Source: Chelativorans salis
GTDB lineage: Bacteria > Pseudomonadota > Alphaproteobacteria > Rhizobiales > Rhizobiaceae
Length of the DNA stretch: 64,000 bases
Direction of reading: 5' to 3'
Assembly (NCBI RefSeq): GCF_025336525.1
Contig: NZ_JAOCZP010000005.1
Span: 248,001 to 312,000, forward strand
The position numbers and the translations under genes are program-made. Of the stretch, positions 17,059 through 25,403 are shown piece by piece (within the stretch, counting starts at the first letter, position 1; each line of letters begins with the position of its first letter). Below the pieces are notes generated by a model. It had not been told where the DNA came from. It did not search any database and saw only the letters and a program-made list of their open reading frames with translations.

Positions 17059-18381
17059 ATGATATTTTCTGGTACCGCGGCAGGCCTTTGCCGCATGGCC
17101 CGGCTCATGGAGTGCTGGAGCCTGCACCGGATTGCGGCCGCTTTGGCGGCCTTGTTCATTGTTGCGTTCGGCGAGGCGGCACAGGCGCAGACGAGCGCAC
17201 CGGGCGGACAGGTCGACCTTCATGTCGGACAGGGCCGCATCTTTCGCTTCGAGCAACCGGTGGAATCGGTTCTTATCGCGGATACGAGCGTGGCCGATCT
17301 GCAGATCGTATCCGCGGATGTGATCTATGTTTTCGGCCTCAAGCCCGGCACCACGAACCTGATCGCCGTCAGCGCGAACCAGCAGGTTGAAGCTTACATG
17401 CAGCTCCAGGTAAGTGCTGACAGCGCTGCCGCGGCGGCGGCGGCCAACAGGCTTCAGCCGACCTCGATGACCGAACTGACCTTCCTCGGCGATCGCATTG
17501 TGGCACTCGGTCGGGTGCGCGACATCGGCGAGGCTGTCGATATCGACAATGTCGCGCGCTCGCATTCGCCCTCCGATCAGCCGCCACTCAACAACACCAT
17601 CATCGACGGGTCCCAACAGGTGAACATCCGCGTTCGTTTTGCGGAGGTCTCGCGATCCGAACTGCAGGCCTACGGCCTTGACTGGAATGTGACAGTGACC
17701 GACGGCAGCTTCAACTTCGGGCTTTTAAACAACGTCGGCGATCCCAATCTTGGTTTCGGCATCGGAGCTGGCAATGTGAACATCGAAGTCCTCCTGGAAG
17801 CCCTCCAGCGCAACGAGATCGTTAAGATTCTCGCCGAACCGAACCTCACGGCCGTCAGCGGTCAAACGGCGAGTTTTCTGGCCGGTGGAGAAGTCCCTGT
17901 TCCAATACCGCAGGGCAACGACACGATCGCGGTCGAATACAAACCCTTCGGTGTGTCGCTCCGCTTCACACCCACATTGATTGGCAATAACCGCATTGCC
18001 CTCAATGTTCGGCCGGAGGTCAGCACGCTTTCCGACAGCGGAGGCGTCTCCATTGACGGCCTTTCGCTTCCTAGCTTCGTTGTCCGCCGCGCCGACACCA
18101 CCGTGGAGGTGGCAAGCGGCCAGACATTTGCGATCGCCGGTTTGTTCCAGCAACGGTTGACGCGCAATCTTCAGAAGGTTCCCGTGCTGGCAGACGTGCC
18201 CGTTCTTGGAGCTCTTTTCCAGTCTCAACGCTATCAGAGGCAAGAGACCGAACTGGTGATTCTGATTACGCCACATCTGGTGAATCCCGTCAGCGGCGGG
18301 CGGCTGGCCACCCCCCTCGACAGGCCCGCGCCACAGCCGCGGGCGAAAAACACCACCGGTATCGGCTTGATTGTGAAATAA
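17059..18381 (+). CDS. sctC2: T3SS secretin C-terminal half SctC2 (RhcC2), CpaC-like
   Basis: A 440-residue outer-membrane secretin. The signal peptide (AAALAALFIVAFGEAAQAQ) is followed by a pilus/CpaC-type N-domain (GQVDLHVGQGRIFRFEQPVE, SVLIADTSVADLQIVSADVI, VFGLKPGTTNLIAV). The secretin pore domain follows (VKILAEPNLTAVSGQTASFL AGGEVPVPIP; VPVLADVPVLGALFQSQRYQ; ETELVILITPHLV). ATG 17059 has a GAGAGGGGAA ribosome binding site. Together with SctC1 it would supply a split secretin. The N-domain and the lipoprotein behind it resemble Tad pilus CpaC and CpaD. Confidence 0.9.
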   Translation: MIFSGTAAGLCRMARLMECWSLHRIAAALAALFIVAFGEAAQAQTSAPGGQVDLHVGQGRIFRFEQPVESVLIADTSVADLQIVSADVIYVFGLKPGTTNLIAVSANQQVEAYMQLQVSADSAAAAAAANRLQPTSMTELTFLGDRIVALGRVRDIGEAVDIDNVARSHSPSDQPPLNNTIIDGSQQVNIRVRFAEVSRSELQAYGLDWNVTVTDGSFNFGLLNNVGDPNLGFGIGAGNVNIEVLLEALQRNEIVKILAEPNLTAVSGQTASFLAGGEVPVPIPQGNDTIAVEYKPFGVSLRFTPTLIGNNRIALNVRPEVSTLSDSGGVSIDGLSLPSFVVRRADTTVEVASGQTFAIAGLFQQRLTRNLQKVPVLADVPVLGALFQSQRYQRQETELVILITPHLVNPVSGGRLATPLDRPAPQPRAKNTTGIGLIVK

Positions 18382-18395
18382 GGGAGGAAGGGCAA

Positions 18396-18848
18396 ATGAC
18401 TTCGCCTATCGATTTTCGTGCCGTCCTGGCGCTTTCTCTTCTAACCATTTCGGGGTGCGCGACCGCGCCGAGGGATCACACTCCCTATTACAGCTTTGTC
18501 CCGACCAACAGCTATGTAGGGATGGAGAAAGGGGTTGGCGGCTCGGTTCTGGTGCCCGAGGCGTGCCTTGGTGAGCCGGCCGATATGTCGCCCGGGTTGG
18601 CGGAAACCGACTTCGTCGTCACCCCGGCATTGGGTCCGCACCTGCCACCGGGCTGCGCCAATGCTTACAATCTTCAGCGCATGGTGGAGAGCGAACGCGA
18701 CCTCATCGAGGGACGGACCCTTGGTCCCGCACGTGCGGCACCCTCCGTCAGAGCCGCTCACCACTACCTTTATGGCGAGGAAGAACTCCTCGGTGGCCCC
18801 AGCCGGTCGCAGGATCTGAATATCACCGCACCCACATCAGTCGAATGA
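18396..18848 (+). CDS. CpaD-like outer-membrane lipoprotein
   Basis: A 150-residue lipoprotein 14 bases after sctC2, with an AVLALSLLTISGCAT lipobox. The segment LPPGCANAYNLQRMVESERD followed by LIEGRTLGPARAA resembles the GCANxxNLxxMVxxPxDL pattern of CpaD/RcpB lipoproteins that accompany the CpaC secretin in Tad pili. A pilotin or secretin-stabilising role is inferred from this and from the adjacency. The similarity is by motif only. Confidence 0.7.
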   Translation: MTSPIDFRAVLALSLLTISGCATAPRDHTPYYSFVPTNSYVGMEKGVGGSVLVPEACLGEPADMSPGLAETDFVVTPALGPHLPPGCANAYNLQRMVESERDLIEGRTLGPARAAPSVRAAHHYLYGEEELLGGPSRSQDLNITAPTSVE

Positions 18849-18890
18849 AACGGGAATGATGCCGGCCATCGCCATTCCTGCGCCGCTCCG

Positions 18891-19934
18891 TCACACGAGC
18901 TTCAAGCGGACGAGATGCTGAGCGACGAATGGAAACACGTCGGTTTCGATATCGTAACCGACACGTGCTTTCGCAAACATCCTGCTCACAAGCTCCCCGT
19001 CCTCAACAACCGGGCAATTTTGTCGTCGCGCCTGCGCCAGCAGGGTAGCAACCTCGCCTCCCTCCTCCTTAGCGACGATGATTGGCACCGGCGTGTCATC
19101 CGACACATACCGCAGCGCCACCAGACGGCTTCCACCATAGAGGACGAGCGATGCTTCGTGCAGGCCGCGTTTTGTGGACCTCGTGACCGCTTCACGCCGG
19201 AGCCGGCGCAACTCCTGGCGGAACTGCGGATCGCCCTCCAGGTCCTTTCGCTCCCGCTTGAACTCCGTTCGCGTCATGCGCATGTCGCGCCGAAAGAGCC
19301 AGCTCTGAACGGGCATGTCGAACAGGCCGATCAACACGAAGGCAAGCCCCACGGCAACGGTGAGCGGCGTCAGGATGCCGATCACCGTGCCTCTGACACA
19401 CCCGGCGCCGCAACCAGGCACTTCGAAGAGCGATTGCAGCCAGACAAGCAGAACGGCGGCCAGCAGCGCGGAAAGGAACACGACCTTGATCAGGCTCTTG
19501 ACGAATTCCACGACATTGCGCATCGACATGACCCGCTTGAAGCCCTTTGCGGGACTGATTTTTTCGAAACGGGGCTTGATTGGGTCGGAGGAAAATACGG
19601 GGCCGCGGGTGGCGATGATGCTAAAAAGAATGACGGTGGCGACCGTCAGCGCCACAACGGGACCGAGCAGTGCAAGAAGGGTTCTGATCGCCTGATGAAT
19701 GGCGAAGTGGCTGGCGTCGGCGAACACGTCATCCTGGCGGCTACCGATCGTGTTCACCAGTTCAAGAAGCCTGTCCGACATGGTCGGCCAAGCGTAGAGC
19801 AAATACATCAGGACAACAAAAATAGAAAAACCGGCCGCGAGGTCCTTGCTCTGCGGCACCTGCCCCTTGCGCCGCGCCTCCCGAAATTTCTTCTGGGTTG
19901 CGGGAAGTTCTTTTTGTTCACTTTCCTCGGCCAT
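18891..19934 (-). CDS. sctU: T3SS autoprotease/switch protein SctU, NPTH motif missing
   Basis: A 347-residue FlhB/YscU-family protein. EKELP-type start (QKELPATQKKFREARRKGQV) and four transmembrane helices precede a cytoplasmic domain (RMTRTEFKRERKDLEGDPQF). The domain continues RYVSDDTPVPIIVAKEEGGE and QNCPVVEDGELV. Aligning back from TPVP, the place of the autocleavage NPTH is occupied by YGGS (19128-19139). Normal SctU cleaves itself between N and P to switch substrates, so this one probably does not. It lies alone on the minus strand, convergent with the sctC2 operon, rather than after sctT. The gene has a good AGGCGAG site before ATG 19934. Confidence 0.93.
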   Translation of the reverse strand: MAEESEQKELPATQKKFREARRKGQVPQSKDLAAGFSIFVVLMYLLYAWPTMSDRLLELVNTIGSRQDDVFADASHFAIHQAIRTLLALLGPVVALTVATVILFSIIATRGPVFSSDPIKPRFEKISPAKGFKRVMSMRNVVEFVKSLIKVVFLSALLAAVLLVWLQSLFEVPGCGAGCVRGTVIGILTPLTVAVGLAFVLIGLFDMPVQSWLFRRDMRMTRTEFKRERKDLEGDPQFRQELRRLRREAVTRSTKRGLHEASLVLYGGSRLVALRYVSDDTPVPIIVAKEEGGEVATLLAQARRQNCPVVEDGELVSRMFAKARVGYDIETDVFPFVAQHLVRLKLV

Positions 19935-20020
19935 CGGACTCGCCTATGGGTTTTTGGCTTTTTTTGCGCGATGGACATTCCGCGAGGTGCCCCATCGAGC
20001 TGCACGGAAGGAAGCCTGAC

Positions 20021-20818
20021 ATGCGACGACACATGGTTTGTGTGGCTTTGTCGACAACATTAGCGGCTTCAGGCTGCGCCACAACACAAAATGAACAAGC
20101 GCTGGAGGTGGAGCCGACAAGCCAAAACTCTCGTCTCATGCGGCTGGCGGCAGATCTGGAGAAGCAAGGTGCCACCGGCACAGCGATCGCGCTCTATGAG
20201 CAAGCCGCCTCCGCACCGGGAGCGCCTGCCAGCGCCTTCGTCGGATTGGGCGACATCTATATGCGCGCCGGCTACATCGAACAGGCCATAAAGTCCTATC
20301 AGGCCGCCCTCTCCCGCTCTCCGAGCTATGGTCCCGCCCTTGTCGGCCTTGGCTGGGCGATGGTCCGGTCCGGCGACGCGGAAGCCGGCATCCGCACGCT
20401 TGCCGAGGGGGCCCAGAGTGTCAATACGAGCCAGGCCTACAACCGGCTCGGCGTCGCTCAAACCTTCGCCGGGCAGATCCAACCTGCGATGGATACGTTT
20501 TCTCGCGCCCGTTCGCTGGCGCCAGACGATCCCGACATCAGCTTGAATATCGCCCTGGCCGCCGCCCTCGCGGATGATTCGGCAACGGCCCTGACAAGCG
20601 TACAAGAGCTTGCTACCAGTCCGAACATCAGCCTGCATCACAAGCGCAACATCATCATGGTCTACGGTCTGCTTGGACGCGCGGATGAAACCCGCGCACT
20701 TCAACTCACGGGTCTGTCGACCGAAGAGGTCAACAAGCTGCTCGCGACGGCGAGATCGATTCGCGCCAGGCCGACGGTGGCTGCTCGCGCGGAGGCGCTG
20801 GGGTCCATGAACGGATAG
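20021..20818 (+). CDS. TadD-like TPR lipoprotein
   Basis: A 265-residue lipoprotein (VALSTTLAASGCATT lipobox) followed by five or six tetratricopeptide repeats (ASAFVGLGDIYMRAGYIEQA, GPALVGLGWAMVRSGDAEAG, AYNRLGVAQTFAGQIQPAMD). TadD-type lipoproteins help assemble the Tad secretin, and similar TPR proteins pilot other secretins. ATG 20021 has a GGAAGGA site 8 bases upstream. It diverges from sctU and completes a secretin-lipoprotein-TPR lipoprotein set of Tad character. Confidence 0.8.
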   Translation: MRRHMVCVALSTTLAASGCATTQNEQALEVEPTSQNSRLMRLAADLEKQGATGTAIALYEQAASAPGAPASAFVGLGDIYMRAGYIEQAIKSYQAALSRSPSYGPALVGLGWAMVRSGDAEAGIRTLAEGAQSVNTSQAYNRLGVAQTFAGQIQPAMDTFSRARSLAPDDPDISLNIALAAALADDSATALTSVQELATSPNISLHHKRNIIMVYGLLGRADETRALQLTGLSTEEVNKLLATARSIRARPTVAARAEALGSMNG

Positions 20819-20957
20819 AGAGTCAGCTCCACGGCAGTTGCCCTGTCAGGGTACTGCGACGTGAATTTCACAAAACTGCAACACAACCTTTAATTCAGCG
20901 CCGGGTTTGACCATTACATGAGTTGCCCATCTTCTTGCCGCGGATGGGTACTCTGAA

Positions 20958-23909
20958 ATGGCATTTCGCATCGATACAGAAGCACTTCGTCGATACGGCG
21001 AGAACGGATGGACCGGCCTGTCGCAGGCGCAGCAGCAGGCTTTCCGCGAAGCCATTGACGAGGCGCTCCGCGCAAGGGAGGACGCTGGCGGCTCGGGCGA
21101 AATCGACGAAACCGAGGAACGCGCGGTTATCGTCGAGAGCGGCGACAGCCTGTGGGCGATAGCGGACGAGTTCGATGTTTCCCTTGAGGAGATTCAAGAC
21201 CTCAACTTCATCGAGGGATCGAATATCGACCCGGGCGAGGCCATTATCATCCCCCATACCTCCCCCGAGGAGGCCGCCGCGACGCCCCTCAATGCTGAAG
21301 GCATTCCGGAAGGCGAGGAAGGCTTCGCCCAAAATCTCTGGGAGCGTGGTCATTATCTCGAAGATCCCGACAACCCTTCAACCATCGATTTTGATGCGGA
21401 AATCGGTGAGATCGCAACGGACGTCCAGGCTTACATGGAAGCCCTGCCGCCCGGGGATAGGAAAGCCGCGTTGCAGCGCCTCTACGACCGAAGTTGGGGG
21501 AATGCCGGACCGACGAAAATGGCCATCGAGCAGGTCGCGGAGTCGACGGGCATAATACTTGCCGAGAGCAGCCATGCGGGCTCGGAAACGGAAACCGCTG
21601 CACGTGAAATCATTGCGCAGGCACAGGCGGAGTCGGATCCGAATGAAGCCCTACGGGTGCTGGAGGATGGTTACGCCAATGCTTCGTCGGAGGTACAACG
21701 CGCGCTCGACGATTACGACGCAACGGACGAGATCGCCAATCGCGCCGCCGAGGATCTCGTCTCGCAGATCGACCAGGACAATCCGGCCCAGGCACTGCAG
21801 GATCTTGAAGCCGTCTACGAGAATGCCCCCTCCGACCGCGTTCGCGACGCCCTCGACGAGTCGGACACGGTCCAAAGCATCATCGATAATGCGGCCGATT
21901 GGGCCGAAGAGCCGCTAAACGGGGATCTGGACGAGGAGTTGCCTGGCGCCCTGACGCGCCAGACAATGGAACGGCTGGAGACGCTGACGGCGGATCTCGA
22001 CCCTGAAATCGCCGCCGAAGTGATCGATGCGATGACCTCCCGCTTCGCCGAGGCGGAGCAACGGTTCCGGGACGAAGGCTATGCCGGTCTGGAGTTGCAT
22101 TACAACGGGACAATCTCCCTGCTGACCGTTCTCGACCGCGTCGAGGGAACGACGAAGGGCGATGCGGCGGCGCAACAATTCGCCCAGATGGGCCTGTTCA
22201 ATATGGACGCCGTGCGGTCGACGCTGAATCAGGCTCTCGATGAAGGCAAAGATATTCCCGGCTATGCGCTGACCATCGCCTCCATGGAAGGTGTCGATTT
22301 CCTTGATGAAATCCTCTCCACAGTTGAGAGCGAGCGCGATCACGACGTCGTCGATCTTGTCCAGGATTACAGCGAACACCTGGAGGAACTGGGCTACCTC
22401 ATCACCAATGGCGGCACGGCGATGACGGAAGAGCAGCTCGAGGCGGCCATCCAGGATTATATCGATGAAAAGGGACCGGAATGGCAGGAGCGACTCGAAG
22501 AACTGGAACAGCAACTGGCCGAAAGAGGGGAGGATCTGCTGGGCTATGCTCAGCAATTCCAAGACCTTCCCGATGATGTACGAAGCGATTACCAGGAGCG
22601 TATTCTAAACCTGCTCGGCGACCCGAATGCGCAAGTCGCCATTTCCATTGCCTTGCGCAACGTTCCCGATCTCACGAAGGGCGAGTCCGGTCAGGAGTTG
22701 ATACAGCTCTTCGACGAGTTGGGAATCAGCGGCAGCGACAATCCGCTCGCGAACAACCTCATCAGCGCCTATATGCGCGAAAACATCATGATCCCGGCCG
22801 GCGATATCGATCCCAGCGATCCGTCGTCGCTGCAGCAGGCCCGCGAGCAGATTGAGGAGGCTTTGGACAACAATCCGGAGCTTGCCTCCTTGCTTGGCAT
22901 CACGAACAGTGAACTTGGCGAGCTTTCCGACGCATTTCTCGACCTCGTGCCGGAATACTCGGACGAATTCAACGCGGAGCGATATGGCATCGATGTGGCG
23001 CGCAACTTCAATAACGCGTTGGACAAATTCGATGACCTCGTGCGCGACGCGCCGTTCAACCGCCTCTTCCGTACGACCGCGCTGGCCATTGTAGGCTCCG
23101 GACTTTCCAATGCCATTGAGCAGTATGGCGAAGACCCATCGCTCCGTAATGCCCTGCAGGTCGCGGTTGATTCGGCGCGTGTAGGGATCGATGGCGCACA
23201 GTTTGTCACTGCCTTGCTCACGTCAAACGACTCTGCCTTCACGAACGGCCTGAAGATGGGCGGCAAGTTTGTCCATCTCCTTGGCGCCGGTCTCGCCACC
23301 ATCGACGGACTTGGACGGCTAGCAAACGGCGATATACCCGGCGCCGTCCTGAACGGAGGCGTGGCCTTCGGCGTAAGCTGGGCTGCGCTCGGCTCATCCA
23401 GCCTTGCGGGGCCGATCGGTTTCACCATAGCCGGGCTGTCCACAGTCGGCCTCTTCGTCTGGGATGGCATCCAGAACGTCCAGCACAATAACCGCTTCCA
23501 GACAGATACCACAGCCGCCTTCCTGGAGCAGGCTGGCTTCAACGAGGAAGCAGCCCAAGCGTTAAAGGACCAGAGCGGCGAAGGATACAGCCCGGTGCCG
23601 ATCTTAATGCGCTACGGAGAGCTGAAGGGGCTGACACCAGAGCAGACGGTGAACTGGGTCAACTCGATTGCCAACAGCGAAGACGGCCCGACCAAGCTTG
23701 CAAAGTTGCGGGACAATCTCCACCATACGCTCGATGACATCGACGGCGATCTGAGTCAGTTCAACGCCACGGCTGATAATGACACCTTGAGCGTCTCCGA
23801 TATCGAGCAGCGCCCGTGGTTTGCCAATGGCGGTGACGCGACCCCGGATTCTGCAGCGCAAGTCGATGCTGTTCTGGCAGCGCTCGAAATTGCTCAGCCC
23901 GTGGCTTAG
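20958..23909 (+). CDS. 983-aa LysM protein, candidate T3SS translocator or effector
   Basis: A very acidic 983-residue protein without a Sec signal. Residues about 55-100 form a LysM peptidoglycan-binding domain (VIVESGDSLWAIADEFDVSL, then NIDPGEAIIIP). Residues 110-700 are predicted helical and repeat-like. Around residues 700-730 and 760-850 lie hydrophobic, glycine/alanine-rich stretches (LKMGGKFVHLLGAGLATIDG, GVAFGVSWAALGSSSLAGPI). The soluble C-terminal tail contains LEQAGFNEEAAQALKD and RYGELKGLTPEQTVNWVNS. The layout recalls HrpK/HrpF/NopX-type translocators, but the homology is unproven. It follows the TadD-like gene within the island. The ATG at 20958 has only a weak upstream purine tract. 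Confidence 0.75.
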   Translation: MAFRIDTEALRRYGENGWTGLSQAQQQAFREAIDEALRAREDAGGSGEIDETEERAVIVESGDSLWAIADEFDVSLEEIQDLNFIEGSNIDPGEAIIIPHTSPEEAAATPLNAEGIPEGEEGFAQNLWERGHYLEDPDNPSTIDFDAEIGEIATDVQAYMEALPPGDRKAALQRLYDRSWGNAGPTKMAIEQVAESTGIILAESSHAGSETETAAREIIAQAQAESDPNEALRVLEDGYANASSEVQRALDDYDATDEIANRAAEDLVSQIDQDNPAQALQDLEAVYENAPSDRVRDALDESDTVQSIIDNAADWAEEPLNGDLDEELPGALTRQTMERLETLTADLDPEIAAEVIDAMTSRFAEAEQRFRDEGYAGLELHYNGTISLLTVLDRVEGTTKGDAAAQQFAQMGLFNMDAVRSTLNQALDEGKDIPGYALTIASMEGVDFLDEILSTVESERDHDVVDLVQDYSEHLEELGYLITNGGTAMTEEQLEAAIQDYIDEKGPEWQERLEELEQQLAERGEDLLGYAQQFQDLPDDVRSDYQERILNLLGDPNAQVAISIALRNVPDLTKGESGQELIQLFDELGISGSDNPLANNLISAYMRENIMIPAGDIDPSDPSSLQQAREQIEEALDNNPELASLLGITNSELGELSDAFLDLVPEYSDEFNAERYGIDVARNFNNALDKFDDLVRDAPFNRLFRTTALAIVGSGLSNAIEQYGEDPSLRNALQVAVDSARVGIDGAQFVTALLTSNDSAFTNGLKMGGKFVHLLGAGLATIDGLGRLANGDIPGAVLNGGVAFGVSWAALGSSSLAGPIGFTIAGLSTVGLFVWDGIQNVQHNNRFQTDTTAAFLEQAGFNEEAAQALKDQSGEGYSPVPILMRYGELKGLTPEQTVNWVNSIANSEDGPTKLAKLRDNLHHTLDDIDGDLSQFNATADNDTLSVSDIEQRPWFANGGDATPDSAAQVDAVLAALEIAQPVA

Positions 23910-23934
23910 GCGGTATCTATCGCGAGCAATTCTT

Positions 23935-23960
23935 CGCGCTTGCCGCCCAGCGCAAGCGCG
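23935..23960. terminator. Hairpin after the LysM gene
   Basis: CGCGCTTGC at 23935-23943 pairs with GCAAGCGCG at 23952-23960 across an 8-base loop, 26 bases after the stop of the 983-aa gene. No U-tract follows, so it may be a Rho-assisted or weak terminator. Confidence 0.35.
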
Positions 23961-24088
23961 GCACCGCCGAGATTGGTCTGATCACGGCTGCGAAACAAGA
24001 AAAATAGCCTATTCCTGCTGATCGGCTGGAAGGCAGATAGACGGTCTCTTTCGCACACTGCCCCTTTTACCACCGGCCACGCGCGCAG

Positions 24089-24940
24089 CTATGTCGACGG
24101 CCAGTTCGACAGCCAGACTATCGGGTGATTCCAGCCAACTCGCACAGTGAGAGGGGGCATGACGACATCGGACTGAATGCGTACCAGCGTCCGGCTCTTC
24201 AGCTCCATCTCCACCAGCTCATCCGGGATGACGGCAATGCCCAACCCTTCCACGGCGAGGTGAACGGCGGTCGCCATCGACGCGCTGGCATGAAGCTTGA
24301 TCGGCGGCAGGTCGGGCTGGTTAAAGAGAGATTTGACAAGCTCATAGGGCTGCGTCTTGCGCGCAAGGTGATGAGGGGGAAGGCTGCGAGATCATGCACC
24401 GTCGCGGGATTGGACACACCAAGAGACGGGGTTGCAATGAAGCGGACTGGATATTCGCAAAGCAGCCGGTTGCGCAGAAGCGGCGCCGAAAGGGGGCCAA
24501 GCAGGAAGGCGATATCGATCTCCTGCGCCAGCAGCCGTGCGCGCAGCGAGGGTGAAATATCGACGTCGAACTCCACCGAGATATCCGGATAAATGCGGTT
24601 TACTTCCTTGATGAAATCGGGAAGCCAAGTGTGCACGATGGTTTCGGACACGCCAAGCCGGATCACCCCGCGCACCGCCGAAGTATCGCGCAAGGCCGAG
24701 AGCATCTGCGAACGCACCGCCAGCATCTTTTCGGCATAGACCAGCAACTGTCGCCCGCGCTGTGTAGGACGTCACATTGCGCGTCTCACGGGTGAGCAGC
24801 CTTGCGCCGAATTCTTCCTCAAGCTAAGCGATCCGGTGGGAGATGGCCGGCTGGGTGGTGTTAAGTTTCCGGGCGGCACCGCGGAAGCTACCGAGGGCAA
24901 CCACCCAGACGAAGTTTTCCAAGCCTCTGAAGTCGACCAT
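24089..24940 (-). pseudogene. Broken LysR-family regulator
   Basis: On the minus strand ATG 24940 begins a good LysR helix-turn-helix (FRGLENFVWVVALGSFRGAA, RKLNTTQPAISHRIA), interrupted by an in-frame TAG. A frameshift near 24770 and another near 24330 follow. The ligand-binding domain continues in other frames (GVIRLGVSETIVHTWLPDFI, and at the end AVHLAVEGLGIAVIPDELVE) to a stop at 24089. Three lesions make it a clear pseudogene. It is closely related to the intact LysR at 10616-11551, mostly in the GVIRLGVSETIVHTW region. Confidence 0.88.
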
Positions 24941-24973
24941 TTGAAGCCTATTGCGGCACATTTGCGCGCTGCA

Positions 24974-25045
24974 CAGCGCGATTCCGAACGCATGTGGCTA
25001 TGCCTCAACAAATGAATTCGGTTGCAGGACTGTATTGGCGGCAGC
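24974..25045. repeat. Dispersed repeat family 1, copy 1
   Basis: These 72 bases, beginning CAGCGCGATTCCGAACGCAT, recur at 49583-49654 with one mismatch. The repeat lies directly upstream of the broken LysR gene, while the other copy follows a serine-recombinase remnant. Confidence 0.85.
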
Positions 25046-25174
25046 GCTCCCTAGATTCGATACCCTCTCGTTTTATCTCCTACGCTGGAGCACGCCAGAG
25101 CAACATCATCGCCCCCGGCCGAGTTGTCCCAAACTCAACTTCCGCAGACGGACCCGCGGATGCCGCTTCGCGCC
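25029..25174. repeat. Dispersed repeat family 2, copy 1
   Basis: About 146 bases, including CTCGTTTTATCTCCTACGCT and GAGCACGCCAGAGCAACATC, recur in the same orientation at 62151-62297 at roughly 90% identity. It overlaps family 1 by 17 bases. The 460 bases between the LysR pseudogene and the next gene contain nothing else supportable. Confidence 0.85.
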
Positions 25175-25403
25175 GCCGAAGGGCGCCATTCGTTCCACCG
25201 CGACAAATCCCGAAAACTGCCGTTTGCCAATCGACGGCTATATTGGCAATGCACCGGGCGGCATGACAGCCATCCCGACGCCCGACGCACCGCATTAACG
25301 GGAGACCTTGCCAACCGTCGCCTTTGAGACCAAGCTCCGCGCAGCCAGGCATCCCGAGGCTGAATGCCATGTGGTCTCTGGTCGGGGACGGGAGATTGGA
25401 AAC

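Noticed and set aside
18915-20063. 382-aa plus-strand open frame antisense to sctU
   Set aside because: It is a frame created by high GC content opposite a clearly conserved SctU gene and contains no family motif.
20840-20957. Possible tts box upstream of the LysM gene
   Set aside because: GTCAG occurs but the remaining consensus of rhizobial tts boxes does not, and no TtsI gene is seen. CCCTGTCAGGG is only a short palindrome.
23910-24010. Open reading stretch with EQFFALAAQRKRGTAEIGL
   Set aside because: About 30 plausible codons without a start, family or extension; could be a gene tail but not supportable as a feature.
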